DNA of 64,000 nucleotides from assembly GCF_023571765.1 (NCBI RefSeq), contig NZ_JAMJXC010000011.1, forward strand, positions 62,001 to 126,000, read 5' to 3'. The notes under the pieces are model-generated. The model did not search any database and was not told where the DNA came from. It was given only the letters and a program-made list of their open reading frames with translations. The DNA comes from Xanthobacter aminoxidans (GTDB lineage: Bacteria; Pseudomonadota; Alphaproteobacteria; Rhizobiales; Xanthobacteraceae). Below are positions 28,356-36,970 of this stretch, piece by piece; the stretch's first letter is position 1; each line of letters begins with the position of its first letter. The translations under genes and the position numbers were made by a program.

Positions 28356-28429
28356 TTCAAACCTCCCGATCCTGTCTGTTCGTTCTTGTTGTCGTCTTCG
28401 TTCAGGGCCGCCTTGTTTGTCGTCGGCCC

Positions 28430-30124
28430 TCAGGGCCGCATGGGCTTCAGCACGGCACCCTTGGAGAGCGGCTGCACCATGGCCGCATACTGGCCGAGCC
28501 AGCCGCGGATCTGGCTGTGGTCCGGCGCGCGCCACACGGCGCGGCGGGCCGCCAGCTCGCTCTCGGAGACTTCGAGATCGACGCGGCGGGCGCCGATGTC
28601 GATGGAGATGACATCGCCCTCGGCGACAAGGCCCAAAGGCCCGCCTTCCGCCGCCTCGGGCATCACCTGGCCGATGGTGATGCCGCTGTTGAGGCCAGAG
28701 AGCTCGCCGTCGGTCACCACCGCAACGCCGGCTCCCAAGCCGGCCCCGATGAGAGCGGCCATGAAGCTCGCGGCGAACACGGTGCCAGGTCCCCCCTTCG
28801 GCCCGAGGCCGCGCAGCACCACCACGTCGCCGGGCTTGATGGAGTGGGTCTCCAGCGCCTTGATGGCGACCGCCTCGTCCTCGAACACTCGCGCCTTGCC
28901 AGAGAAGGTGCGCACCTCGGTCGGCACGGCGGAGACCTTCACCACCGCCCCGTCCGGCGCGAGGCTGCCGCGCAGGATGGTCAGGCCCGGCTCGTGGCGG
29001 AAGGGATCCGCCAGCGGACGGATGAAGGTGCGGTCGGGCTCCGGCACGTCGGCGAGGTTCTCGCCCAGCGTCTTGCCGGTGACGGTCATCACCGAGAGGT
29101 CGAGCACGTCGGAAAGCTCGCGCATCACGCCCCGGCAGCCGCCGGCACGGTCGAGATCCTCGATGCGATGGGGGCCGTTGGGCCGCACGGTGGTGATCTG
29201 GGGCGTGTCGTTCAGCGCCTCCAGTTCGGCCACGATGTCGATGTCCATCTCGGCTTCCGATGCAGTCGCCGCGAGGTGGCGCACGCAGTTCACCGAGCAT
29301 CCCGTCGCCACCGCCACGCGCAGCGCATTGCGGAAGGCGGCGGGGGTGAGGATCTGACGGGGCCGGATGTCCTTGAGGATGAGATCCACAATGGCCGCAC
29401 CCGCGCGGGCGGCATTCTCCATCAGCGCCTGCGAGCCGGCGCGGATGGGCGCGCTGCGCGGGAGGGCCATGCCGAGGGCCTCGGAGAGCACATGCATGGT
29501 GTTGGCGGTGGCGAGGCCCGCGCACACGCCCGGCCCGGTGATGGCGGTGCAGGTCATCGCCTTCAGGTCGGCCAGCGAGATGGACCCCGCCTTCAGCGAG
29601 CCGACGCTCTTGTAGACCTCCTCGATGTCCACTTCCTTGCCCGCGCAATGGCCGCCGAGCTGGTAGCCGCAGGGCAGCACCACGGAGGGTACGTTGAGCC
29701 GCGCCGCGGCCATGAGCTGGCCGGGGGTGGTCTTGTCGCAGGAGGCGAGCAGCACCATGCCGTCCAGCTCCGCGCCTTCCACCTGCACCTCGATATCGTT
29801 CACCAGCAGGTCGCGGCTCGGCATCAGGTAGCGCGCCTGACGGCCCGCGCTGGTGACGAAATCGGACGGCGCCACGGTGCGGATCTCGAACGGCAGGCCG
29901 CCGGCGTCGCGGATCGCCTGCTCCACCACGCGGCAGACATCGTCGAGATGCGCGTAGCAGACCGACAGCTTGCTGGAGCTGTTGACGATGGCGATCTTCG
30001 GCTTCAGCAGGTCTTCCTCGCTGTAGCCCATGGCGAGCCACTGGGCGCGGCGCACGGCCCAACGGGTGGTGCCGGGCTCGAAATTGCTGCGCAGCGTGGG
30101 CTTCTTCTGTTCGGCGTCGGACAT
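28430..30124 (-). CDS. IlvD/Edd-family Fe-S dehydratase
   Basis: This 564-residue protein has the dihydroxyacid dehydratase fold, with cluster-binding Cys in SCDKTTPG and in GVCAGLATANTM, the Mg site NSSSKLS and the C-terminal DGELSGLNSGITIG. The family includes IlvD, Edd and sugar-acid (pentonate/hexonate) dehydratases. Placed with a LacI regulator, an FAD oxidoreductase and a binding protein rather than with isoleucine/valine genes, it more likely dehydrates a sugar acid or hydroxy acid. The ATG at 30124 was chosen over an upstream open frame because residues after it match family N-termini. Confidence 0.87.
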   Translation of the reverse strand: MSDAEQKKPTLRSNFEPGTTRWAVRRAQWLAMGYSEEDLLKPKIAIVNSSSKLSVCYAHLDDVCRVVEQAIRDAGGLPFEIRTVAPSDFVTSAGRQARYLMPSRDLLVNDIEVQVEGAELDGMVLLASCDKTTPGQLMAAARLNVPSVVLPCGYQLGGHCAGKEVDIEEVYKSVGSLKAGSISLADLKAMTCTAITGPGVCAGLATANTMHVLSEALGMALPRSAPIRAGSQALMENAARAGAAIVDLILKDIRPRQILTPAAFRNALRVAVATGCSVNCVRHLAATASEAEMDIDIVAELEALNDTPQITTVRPNGPHRIEDLDRAGGCRGVMRELSDVLDLSVMTVTGKTLGENLADVPEPDRTFIRPLADPFRHEPGLTILRGSLAPDGAVVKVSAVPTEVRTFSGKARVFEDEAVAIKALETHSIKPGDVVVLRGLGPKGGPGTVFAASFMAALIGAGLGAGVAVVTDGELSGLNSGITIGQVMPEAAEGGPLGLVAEGDVISIDIGARRVDLEVSESELAARRAVWRAPDHSQIRGWLGQYAAMVQPLSKGAVLKPMRP

Positions 30125-30141
30125 GAAACGTCCCTGTCTCG

Positions 30142-31473
30142 TCAGTTGAGCTGGGCGCCGAGCGCGTTCAGCGCGGCACGGATGTCGGAGCCGGACGGCA
30201 GCGCCGCCGGGTCGTCGCAGAGCTGGTCGGCGACGAGGCCCATGGCCTGCCCGTAACCGAAGCACTGGGCAGTGACGCGGGCCGAGGCCATGGCCTCGTG
30301 CTCGGCCGAGAGGCAGCGCCCGGCCATCACGAGTCCCGAGCCGGTGGCGGGCAGGAAGCAGCCGAGGGGGATCTCGTAGTAGTCGTCGAGAATCCAGTGC
30401 AGCTTCGGCTTCTCGCCGGAATGCAGCTCAATGGGCCAGGGCGAGCGGCAGATGCCGTCCGCGCGCTTGCGGGCGGAGGTGACATCCTCGTTCTTCAGCA
30501 GGTCGCGGCCGACGATCTGCCAGGTCTGGCGGATGCCCACCTGCACGCCGGTGTCGTTGACGAAGGAGGCCTCGCAGCCAGTGATATGGTCGCGGATGAA
30601 GCGGGCGTATTCGCGCACCTGCTTGCGCCCCTCGATCTCCGCCTCGCTGAGGTCGGCCATGCGGGTGGCGTCCAGCTCGCGTCCATCGGCACCCACGATG
30701 CGGGTGGCGTTGCAGATCAGCTCGCCGGGGCGGGGCGTGGGGAAGAGGAAGATCTTGGCGCGCGGCAGGCGGTAGGCGCCGGAGGCGTTCAGCTCCTGGA
30801 TGAGCGTCATCACCCGCTCGTCAAGGATGGAATCCGGCCCGTGCGCGGCGAGGAAGCGCGCCATATCCACACCGAGGATGCGGAAGATCATGGTGGGGTT
30901 CTGGATGGCGCCGTCGCGGCCCTTGGTGAGGGCACGGCCCGCCATGGCCGCCACGTCCGCGTCGCCCGAGGCGTCCACGGTGATCTTCGCCCGGACCTCC
31001 AGCGGCCCCTGCTTGGTGAAGGCGCTGACGCCCCTCACATGGTCGCCCTCGGCGAGAACGCCGGTGACGGTGACGTGGTAGAGCACGCGAATCTTGCCCT
31101 CGGCGCCGAGCAGCGCGTCACTCGCCTCGCGCCAGACCAAAGGATCGTGGACCCGCACGTAGGTCTTGCCATATTGCACCGGGCCGGTGAGCCCGCCGCG
31201 CGTTTCCATGGCCGCGATGAACTCGTCCACGAAGCCGTGCACCACCTGCTCCGGCTCGGCGTTGCGGCGGTCCGAGGCGGCATAGAGGCCGCAGATGGTG
31301 CCGGAGAGGCCAGCCACCGCGGCGCCGCCGCTGAAGCCGTAGCGCTCCAGCAGGATGACACGCCGCCCCTGCCGCGCTGCCGCGACCGCGCAGGCAAGGC
31401 CCGCCGCGCCGCCGCCGACCACCAGCACGTCCGTTTCCAGAACCTCCGCGGGCCTGACGTCGGGCATTTCCAC
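30142..31473 (-). CDS. FAD-dependent oxidoreductase (FAD_oxidored family)
   Basis: This 443-residue flavoprotein has a Rossmann motif VLVVGGGAAGLACAVAAA (about residues 16-33), then ERYGFSGGAAVAGLSG, which is typical of the PF12831 group. A further motif, DASGDADVAAMAG, lies near residue 160. Reactions in this group vary (heterodisulfide- and fumarate-reductase-like oxidoreductases). It is the first gene after the twin LacI operators and is 17 bases from the dehydratase gene. The substrate is probably a hydroxy acid related to the dehydratase reaction; that is inference. Confidence 0.82.
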   Translation of the reverse strand: MEMPDVRPAEVLETDVLVVGGGAAGLACAVAAARQGRRVILLERYGFSGGAAVAGLSGTICGLYAASDRRNAEPEQVVHGFVDEFIAAMETRGGLTGPVQYGKTYVRVHDPLVWREASDALLGAEGKIRVLYHVTVTGVLAEGDHVRGVSAFTKQGPLEVRAKITVDASGDADVAAMAGRALTKGRDGAIQNPTMIFRILGVDMARFLAAHGPDSILDERVMTLIQELNASGAYRLPRAKIFLFPTPRPGELICNATRIVGADGRELDATRMADLSEAEIEGRKQVREYARFIRDHITGCEASFVNDTGVQVGIRQTWQIVGRDLLKNEDVTSARKRADGICRSPWPIELHSGEKPKLHWILDDYYEIPLGCFLPATGSGLVMAGRCLSAEHEAMASARVTAQCFGYGQAMGLVADQLCDDPAALPSGSDIRAALNALGAQLN

Positions 31474-31491
31474 CCATCCTTGTTTTTAATT

Positions 31492-31503
31492 GTTAGCGCT
31501 ATC
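31492..31503. promoter_or_regulatory. LacI-type operator 1 (imperfect)
   Basis: GTTAGCGCTATC is an 11/12 match to the perfect palindrome 16 bp away, with a central CG as in LacI-family operators. It lies 19 bases upstream of the FAD oxidoreductase start, so binding would block that promoter. Confidence 0.7.
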
Positions 31504-31507
31504 ATCT

Positions 31508-31519
31508 GTTAGCGCTAAC
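31508..31519. promoter_or_regulatory. LacI-type operator 2 (perfect palindrome)
   Basis: GTTAGCGCTAAC is a perfect 12-bp palindrome with central CG. It is centred 16 bp from operator 1 in the gap between the operon and the divergent LacI gene. Side-by-side sites suggest cooperative binding and autoregulation. Confidence 0.8.
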
Positions 31520-31568
31520 TAGTCTCTATTGTCAAGCGGCCGGCAGGCCATATGGTGAGCCGGGGCCA

Positions 31569-32639
31569 GTGGTGACGGAATCGGCGATGCGGCAGAAAAG
31601 GGGGGGACGGGCGGCGGGCGTCACCATGGAGGATGTGGCGCGGGTGGCGGGCGTCTCCGCCATGACGGTCTCGCGCGTTCTGCGCCAGCCGACGCTGGTG
31701 AACGCCGACCTCAAAGCCAAGGTGGAAGCGGCGATCCGCGAGACCGGCTACATCTACAATCTGGTCGCCTCCTCCCTCGCCTCCCAGCGCAGCGGCATCA
31801 TCGCGCTGATCCTGCCGACGGTGGCGTCCTCCATCTTCACCGACAGCGTGAAAGGGGTCTCGGACGTGGCCCGCACCCACGCGGTGCAGATGATCATGGC
31901 GGAGACCAACTATTCCCCGGCGGAGGAGGAAAAGGTCATCGAGGCGCTGCTGCGGCGCCGGCCGGACGGCTTCGTCATCGTCGGCGTCTCCCACACCCGC
32001 GCCACGCGGGCGCTGCTGGAAAAATCCGGCGTGCCCGTGGTGGAGACGTGGGACAGCACGCCCACGCCCATCGACAGCCTCGTGGGCCTCTCCAACTTCG
32101 ATGCCATGAAGGCCATGACCGAGGCGCTGGTGGCGCAGGGCTTCCGCCGCATCGCCTTCGTCGGCACCGCCACCCGCGACCGCCGCGCCCAGATGCGCGC
32201 CAAGGGCTACGAGGCCGGCATCGCCGAGGCCGGGCTCGGCGCGCCACTCATCCTCAATGCGGACGATCTCACCAGCATGGAGTCCGGCCGCATCGTCGCC
32301 GAGCGGGTCGCAGCGCTGCATCCCCGCCCCGACGCCCTGCTGTGCCTCAACGATGTGCTCGCGGCCGGCGCGCTGCTGGCCTTCCAGCGGATGGGCCTCG
32401 CTGTGCCCGGCGACATCGCGGTCGCCGGCTTCGGCGGGCTGGATTTCTCCAGCCACCTCAACCCGTCGCTCTCCACCGTGGACATCCCGCGCTACGAGAT
32501 GGGCCAGAGGGCCGCCGAGATGCTGATCGGCCGCATCGCCGGCACCGCCGCGCAGGGCGGCACCTGCGAGATGGGCTACCGGATCGTGCTGCGCGAGAGC
32601 ACCGGGGGCAGCCGCCCGGCCGAGGCTCAAGCCTCTTAG
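31569..32639 (+). CDS. LacI-family transcriptional regulator
   Basis: This 356-residue protein has a LacI helix-turn-helix (VTMEDVARVAGVSAMTVSRVL, about residues 19-39) and a ribose-binding-type sensor domain with a SYxxxEMG-like C-terminal part. It is divergent from the dehydratase operon, and the gap holds two matching operators. The start is uncertain: GTG at 31569 or an ATG at 31587. The effector is probably a sugar acid or its breakdown product. Confidence 0.9.
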   Translation: MVTESAMRQKRGGRAAGVTMEDVARVAGVSAMTVSRVLRQPTLVNADLKAKVEAAIRETGYIYNLVASSLASQRSGIIALILPTVASSIFTDSVKGVSDVARTHAVQMIMAETNYSPAEEEKVIEALLRRRPDGFVIVGVSHTRATRALLEKSGVPVVETWDSTPTPIDSLVGLSNFDAMKAMTEALVAQGFRRIAFVGTATRDRRAQMRAKGYEAGIAEAGLGAPLILNADDLTSMESGRIVAERVAALHPRPDALLCLNDVLAAGALLAFQRMGLAVPGDIAVAGFGGLDFSSHLNPSLSTVDIPRYEMGQRAAEMLIGRIAGTAAQGGTCEMGYRIVLRESTGGSRPAEAQAS

Positions 32640-32660
32640 CCAGGGCGGCCTGATCCCGCG

Positions 32661-34274
32661 CTATCGCGGCGGATCGACCCCGATCCAGTGGCGCACCATC
32701 GGCGGCGCATCCCCCTGGTGGAACGAGAGCACCTCCGCCTGCACATCGGCATCGGCACGGGAGACCCGGCGATGCTGGCGCCGGTGCTCGGCCCAGGATT
32801 CCACCATGAACCACTCCAGCATTTGCTCGGGATCGGCGGAATCCTCGCTGACACCCCAGGCGTAGGCCCCGTCCCGGCGCCGCGCCGCCGAAAGGCGCTC
32901 CAGCGCCTTCAGGAACGCCTCCCGGTCCGCACGCGCCACCCGGTACTCGATCAGGATCAGCACCGGCCCCCGGTCATTGGGGATGGGCTCGGCCATCGCC
33001 GGCTCGGGCCAGTGCATGGAGGGCGTCAGATCGGCCTCGCCCGCGGGCAGCGGCACCCGGTGCATGATGAGGCCCACCACCGCGAGACCGCCGGCCGCGA
33101 TAACCAGCGCCGCCTGCAGCCCTACCGCCTGCGCCACAAGACCCCAGGCGATGCTGCCGCCCGCCATCGCGCCGTTGAAGACCGTGAGATAGACGGCGAG
33201 CGCCCGCCCCCGCACCCAGTTGGGCAGGATGGACTGGGCGGTTGCGTTCAGCGTCGTCAGCGCGGTGATCCACGCCGCGCCCATGGCGAGCAGGATCGGC
33301 ACCGCCAGCCAGCGCGGCGGGGCGAGCGCGAGGGCCACCGTTGCCACGGCGGTGACGAGCGAGGCGGCGAGGATGAGCCCGTCCGCCGAGAGGCGTCCGC
33401 GCAGACGCGGCATCAGCAGCGCCCCGCCGATGGCGCCGACGCCCACCGACCCGAGCAGCAGGCCGTAATAAGCCGCATCTCCCTTGAGCAGCCCGCGCGC
33501 GACCAGCGGCAACAGGGCCCAGACCGCGCTGGCGAAGGCGAAGAAAAAGGCCGAGCGCAGCAGGACGACATGCATCTCCTTGCTCGACCGCGCATAGCGC
33601 AGCCCCGCCCGGAACGCGCCGGGGAAACGCTCGCCCAGTTCATCCTGCGGCGTCGCGGGTCGCCGCCACCAGACGAGGGCGGCGATGACGAAGACATAGC
33701 TCGCCACGTCCGCCCCATAGGTCACCGCCGCACCGAAGGCGGCGAGCAGCACGCCGCCCAGCGCCGGCCCGATGGAGCGGGAGATGTTGATGCCAAGCGA
33801 GTTGAGCGCCACCGCGCTTTTCAGGTCCGAACGCGGCACCAGCTCCGGCACGATGGACTGCCAGGTGGGTGCCATCAGCGCCGCGCCGATGCCGCCGAAA
33901 AAAGTGAGCGCGATCAGCGAGGAGACCGTCATCAGCCCGGTCAGAGACAGGAGCATCAGGGCGCCGCTGACGCACGCCAGCCCGATCTGGATGGCGATGA
34001 GGAAGCGTCGCCGATCGAGGATATCGGACAGCACCCCGGCCGGCATGGCGAGGAGGAACACCGGCAGCATGGCCGCCGCCTGAATGGTCGCAACCGCCGC
34101 CGGCGAGGCGGACAGGTCGGTGACGATCCACGCGCTGGCCACGTCGCGCATGAAGCTGCCGGTGTTGCCGAGCACGGTCGCCACCCACAGCACGGCGAAG
34201 ACAGGCCGCTTCAGGGGCGCGAAGGCACCGGGGGCGGCGGGCGCGGATGGCGGGGCTGGGGGATTTTCGCTCAT
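32661..34274 (-). CDS. MFS transporter with C-terminal soluble domain
   Basis: This 537-residue protein has 12 predicted transmembrane segments (about residues 25-405) of the MFS_3 (EntS-like) type, beginning with the VLWVATVLGNTGSFMRDVAS region. After residue 430 comes a soluble domain of about 105 residues (RADREAFLKALERL...GVSEDSADPEQ) resembling antibiotic-biosynthesis-monooxygenase-type dimeric barrels. Such extensions recur in the MFS_3 family. It would export or import a small molecule. Its start overlaps the DoxX gene stop by four bases; the pair is cotranscribed. Confidence 0.87.
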   Translation of the reverse strand: MSENPPAPPSAPAAPGAFAPLKRPVFAVLWVATVLGNTGSFMRDVASAWIVTDLSASPAAVATIQAAAMLPVFLLAMPAGVLSDILDRRRFLIAIQIGLACVSGALMLLSLTGLMTVSSLIALTFFGGIGAALMAPTWQSIVPELVPRSDLKSAVALNSLGINISRSIGPALGGVLLAAFGAAVTYGADVASYVFVIAALVWWRRPATPQDELGERFPGAFRAGLRYARSSKEMHVVLLRSAFFFAFASAVWALLPLVARGLLKGDAAYYGLLLGSVGVGAIGGALLMPRLRGRLSADGLILAASLVTAVATVALALAPPRWLAVPILLAMGAAWITALTTLNATAQSILPNWVRGRALAVYLTVFNGAMAGGSIAWGLVAQAVGLQAALVIAAGGLAVVGLIMHRVPLPAGEADLTPSMHWPEPAMAEPIPNDRGPVLILIEYRVARADREAFLKALERLSAARRRDGAYAWGVSEDSADPEQMLEWFMVESWAEHRRQHRRVSRADADVQAEVLSFHQGDAPPMVRHWIGVDPPR

Positions 34275-34714
34275 GCTCGCTGTCCCTCCGTTTTGCCCGC
34301 AAGATCGTACCACGCCACCAGAACGAAGGCCCCGGCGAGGCCGAGATGCTCGAAGAAGGCGTTGGCGGCGGCAAAGCGCTCGGCTCCCGCCATGCCCCAG
34401 AAACGGTTGGCGAGCAGGCTCGCCGCTATGGTGAAGACGGCGAGCGCCAGCGCCCCGGCCCAGCGCAGCAAGCCGGAGAGCACCATGATCGGCGCGATGA
34501 TCTCCAGCGCGATGACGGCGGCGGCGAGCGGGGCCGCCGGGGTGAGGCCGAAATGGGTCATCTCAGCGACGGCGCTCGGGAAATCCAGCACCTTCGTGAG
34601 GCCGCCCTGCAGATAGGCCGAGGTCAGCGCGAGCAGCGCGAACGCCCGCACCGGGCGCGGCGACAGAAACGGCCTCATGGACGCGGCGAGGCGGTCGGGA
34701 ATGTCCGGTCCCAT
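34271..34714 (-). CDS. DoxX-family membrane protein
   Basis: This 147-residue protein has four hydrophobic segments and the DoxX-like pattern YLQGGLTKVLDFP in the first, with an EIIAPIMVL segment in the second. DoxX proteins are linked to redox homeostasis, but their biochemistry is poorly known. It sits three bases after the amidohydrolase stop and overlaps the MFS gene, so it belongs to the same transcript as both. Confidence 0.8.
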   Translation of the reverse strand: MGPDIPDRLAASMRPFLSPRPVRAFALLALTSAYLQGGLTKVLDFPSAVAEMTHFGLTPAAPLAAAVIALEIIAPIMVLSGLLRWAGALALAVFTIAASLLANRFWGMAGAERFAAANAFFEHLGLAGAFVLVAWYDLAGKTEGQRA

Positions 34715-34717
34715 CCC

Positions 34718-36583
34718 TCAGAAGGCCCAGCAGGCGCAACCCAGCGCGCCGAAGAAGCCCTGCTGGTCTCCCACAGGCACGCTCGCGCCCCACGCCCCGG
34801 CATGGGCATGGCCGTGGACGCCGCAGGCCTTGGCGCAGCCGCAGGCGGCGGCGAAGGCGTATTTCTGCGTACTGTCCGCCTTGCGGGGCTGGTAGCCACC
34901 GAAGGTACGCACCGGCGACCAGTCCGGCATGGCCGGCGGCAGCGGCGGGGCGAGATCGCGGAAGGCGCCATCCCCATGTACCGGCACGCCGCCGAGCAAG
35001 GTGAGGACGGAGGTGATGTCCTGGATGCGATCCTCGGAGACGGAGAAATAGTCGTCCGAAAGCACCACCAGATCGGCGAGCTGGCCGTCCTTGATCTGCC
35101 CCTTCTTGCCCGGCTCGCTGGAAAACCAGGTATTGGCCTCGGTCCACAATCTCAGCGCATCTTCCCGGTCCAGCCGGTTCGCCGGCGGATAGAGGGAGAG
35201 CCCGCCCAGCGTGCGGCCCGTCACCAGCCAGGACAGCGAGACCCACGGATTGTACGAGGCGACGCGGGTGGCGTCCGTCCCCGCGCCCACCGGAATGCCG
35301 GCGTCCAGCATGCGGCGGATGGGCGGGGTGCGCTCGGCCGCCTTGGCGCCGTAGCGATCGACGAAATATTCACCCTGATAGGCCATGCGGTGCTGCACGG
35401 CGATGCCGCCGCCCAGCGCCGCGATGCGGTCGATGTTGCGGTCGGTGATGGTCTCCGCATGGTCGAAGAACCAGTTGAGGCCCTTGAGCGGCACGTCGGA
35501 ATCGACCTTCTCGAACACGTCGAGCGCGCGCGAGATGGTCTCGTCATATGTGGCGTGCAGGCGGAACGGCCAGCGGTTCTCGGCCAGCAGCCGCACCACC
35601 GGCTCGAGGTCGCCTTCCATGGCGCCGGGAAGGTCCGGCCGCGCTACCTGGAAGTCCTCGAAATCGGCGGCGGAATAGACCAGCATCTCGCCGGCGCCAT
35701 TGTGGCGATAAAGGTCGTCGCCCTGCCCCGGCGTGACGGTTTTCGACCAGCCAGCGAAGTCCGCAAGCTCCGCCTTCGGCTTCTGGGTGAAGAGGTTGTA
35801 GGCGATGCGCACGGTGAGGTTTCCCTCCCGGTGCAACTCCTCGATGACGGAATAGTCCTCCGGATAGTTCTGGAAGCCGCCGCCCGCATCGATCACCGAG
35901 GTGACACCGAGGCGGTTCACCTCGCGCATGAAGTGGCGGGTGGAGTTCTTCTGGTACTCGGGCGGCAGCTTCGGCCCCTTGGCCAGCGTCGCATAGAGAA
36001 TGGTGGCGTTGGGCTTGGCCACCAGCAGGCCGGTGGGATTGCCGTTGGCGTCGCGGATGATCTCGCCGGCGGGCGGATCGGGCGTGTCCTTGGTGTAGCC
36101 CACCACGCGCAAGGCGGCGGCATTGAGCAAGGCACGGTCGTAGAGGTGCAGGATGAAGACCGGCGTGTCCGGGGAGACAGCGTTGATCTCCTCCAGCGTC
36201 GGCAGGCGCTTCTCGGCGAACTGGTGCTCGGTGAAGCCGCCCACCACGCGCACCCATTGCGGGGCGGGCGTAACGGCCACCTGCCGCTTCAGCATGTCCA
36301 TGGCGTCGGCGAGGGAGCGCACGCCGTCCCAGCGCAGCTCCATATTGTAGTTCAACCCGCCCCGGATAATGTGCATGTGGCTGTCGATGAGGCCGGGGAT
36401 GACCCGCCGGCCGCCGACATCGATGATCTTCGTCGTCGTGCCGGCGAGACGCATGGCATCATTGGTTGGGCCGACGAACACGATCACGCCGTCGCGCACC
36501 GCCACCGCCTCCGCCGTGGGATTGGTGCGGTCGAGGGTGGTCATCTTGCCGTTGAACAGGATGAGGTCGGCGATCTCGCTCAT
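34718..36583 (-). CDS. YtcJ-like amidohydrolase with Cys/His-rich tail
   Basis: This 621-residue protein has the YtcJ amidohydrolase architecture: N-terminal beta-domain, SHMHI metal motif (about residue 70), a long TIM barrel with HATYDET and FDHAET, and GTDATR near the end. YtcJ proteins hydrolyse N-acyl or ester bonds of unknown substrates. The last 55 residues are unusual: after a PxxTFGGYQPR segment there is a CGCAKACGVHGHAHA stretch and a final GCACWAF. This resembles a small metal-binding tail. The ATG at 36583 was chosen for its family-like N-terminus. It is upstream of doxX and follows XapX by 38 bases. Confidence 0.85.
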   Translation of the reverse strand: MSEIADLILFNGKMTTLDRTNPTAEAVAVRDGVIVFVGPTNDAMRLAGTTTKIIDVGGRRVIPGLIDSHMHIIRGGLNYNMELRWDGVRSLADAMDMLKRQVAVTPAPQWVRVVGGFTEHQFAEKRLPTLEEINAVSPDTPVFILHLYDRALLNAAALRVVGYTKDTPDPPAGEIIRDANGNPTGLLVAKPNATILYATLAKGPKLPPEYQKNSTRHFMREVNRLGVTSVIDAGGGFQNYPEDYSVIEELHREGNLTVRIAYNLFTQKPKAELADFAGWSKTVTPGQGDDLYRHNGAGEMLVYSAADFEDFQVARPDLPGAMEGDLEPVVRLLAENRWPFRLHATYDETISRALDVFEKVDSDVPLKGLNWFFDHAETITDRNIDRIAALGGGIAVQHRMAYQGEYFVDRYGAKAAERTPPIRRMLDAGIPVGAGTDATRVASYNPWVSLSWLVTGRTLGGLSLYPPANRLDREDALRLWTEANTWFSSEPGKKGQIKDGQLADLVVLSDDYFSVSEDRIQDITSVLTLLGGVPVHGDGAFRDLAPPLPPAMPDWSPVRTFGGYQPRKADSTQKYAFAAACGCAKACGVHGHAHAGAWGASVPVGDQQGFFGALGCACWAF

Positions 36584-36621
36584 GGTGCGCGCCTTCTGCT
36601 GGGGGCGACGAGAATAAAAGC

Positions 36622-36909
36622 TCAGGATTTGGGAGGGGTCGTGTCGCCCGAGGCAGGCGCATCCGCCGCATCGCGCCGGCCCGGAAGCTGGCCCAGCACA
36701 TGGTCCTTGCAATCGGCAAGGCCGATGGCCCGGGCGAGGCCGTCGCCATTCGCCAGGTGACGCGCGACGGGCAGGATCTGCTCGCCGACCAGAATGCCGA
36801 GCAGCCCCAGCAGCGCCACCACCGGCGGGGCCGGGGAGCGCACGTTGATCAGGCTGTAGACGACACCGACCAGCAGGCCGGCGCCCAGCGAGGCGAGATA
36901 GAGCTTCAT
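36622..36909 (-). CDS. XapX-domain (DUF1427) membrane protein
   Basis: This 95-residue protein starts with MKLYLASLGAGLLVGVVYSL and has two transmembrane segments and the RSPAPPVVALLGLLG motif that defines XapX domains. The remaining 40 residues are hydrophilic. Function is unknown; XapX proteins are often found beside isochorismatase-like and alpha/beta hydrolases, as here. Confidence 0.85.
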   Translation of the reverse strand: MKLYLASLGAGLLVGVVYSLINVRSPAPPVVALLGLLGILVGEQILPVARHLANGDGLARAIGLADCKDHVLGQLPGRRDAADAPASGDTTPPKS

Positions 36910-36931
36910 CGGCCCTCCGGAGGTTCGAACA

Positions 36932-36964
36932 TCCGGCGCCGGCCGGGGGGAGGCCGGCGCCGGA
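36932..36964. other. 13-bp perfect intergenic hairpin within an operon
   Basis: A 13-base arm (36932-36944) pairs perfectly with 36952-36964 around seven bases, in the 61-base gap between the XapX and alpha/beta hydrolase genes. There is no T-tract. It may reduce expression of, or stabilise, segments of the transcript. Confidence 0.45.
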
Positions 36965-36970
36965 AGGAGA

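Noticed and set aside
28356-30062. Fusion of a dehydratase-antisense frame to the binding protein (980 codons)
   Set aside because: The upstream part is Arg/Gly-rich shadow of the dehydratase gene in another frame; the real start has GGGAGG and a signal peptide.
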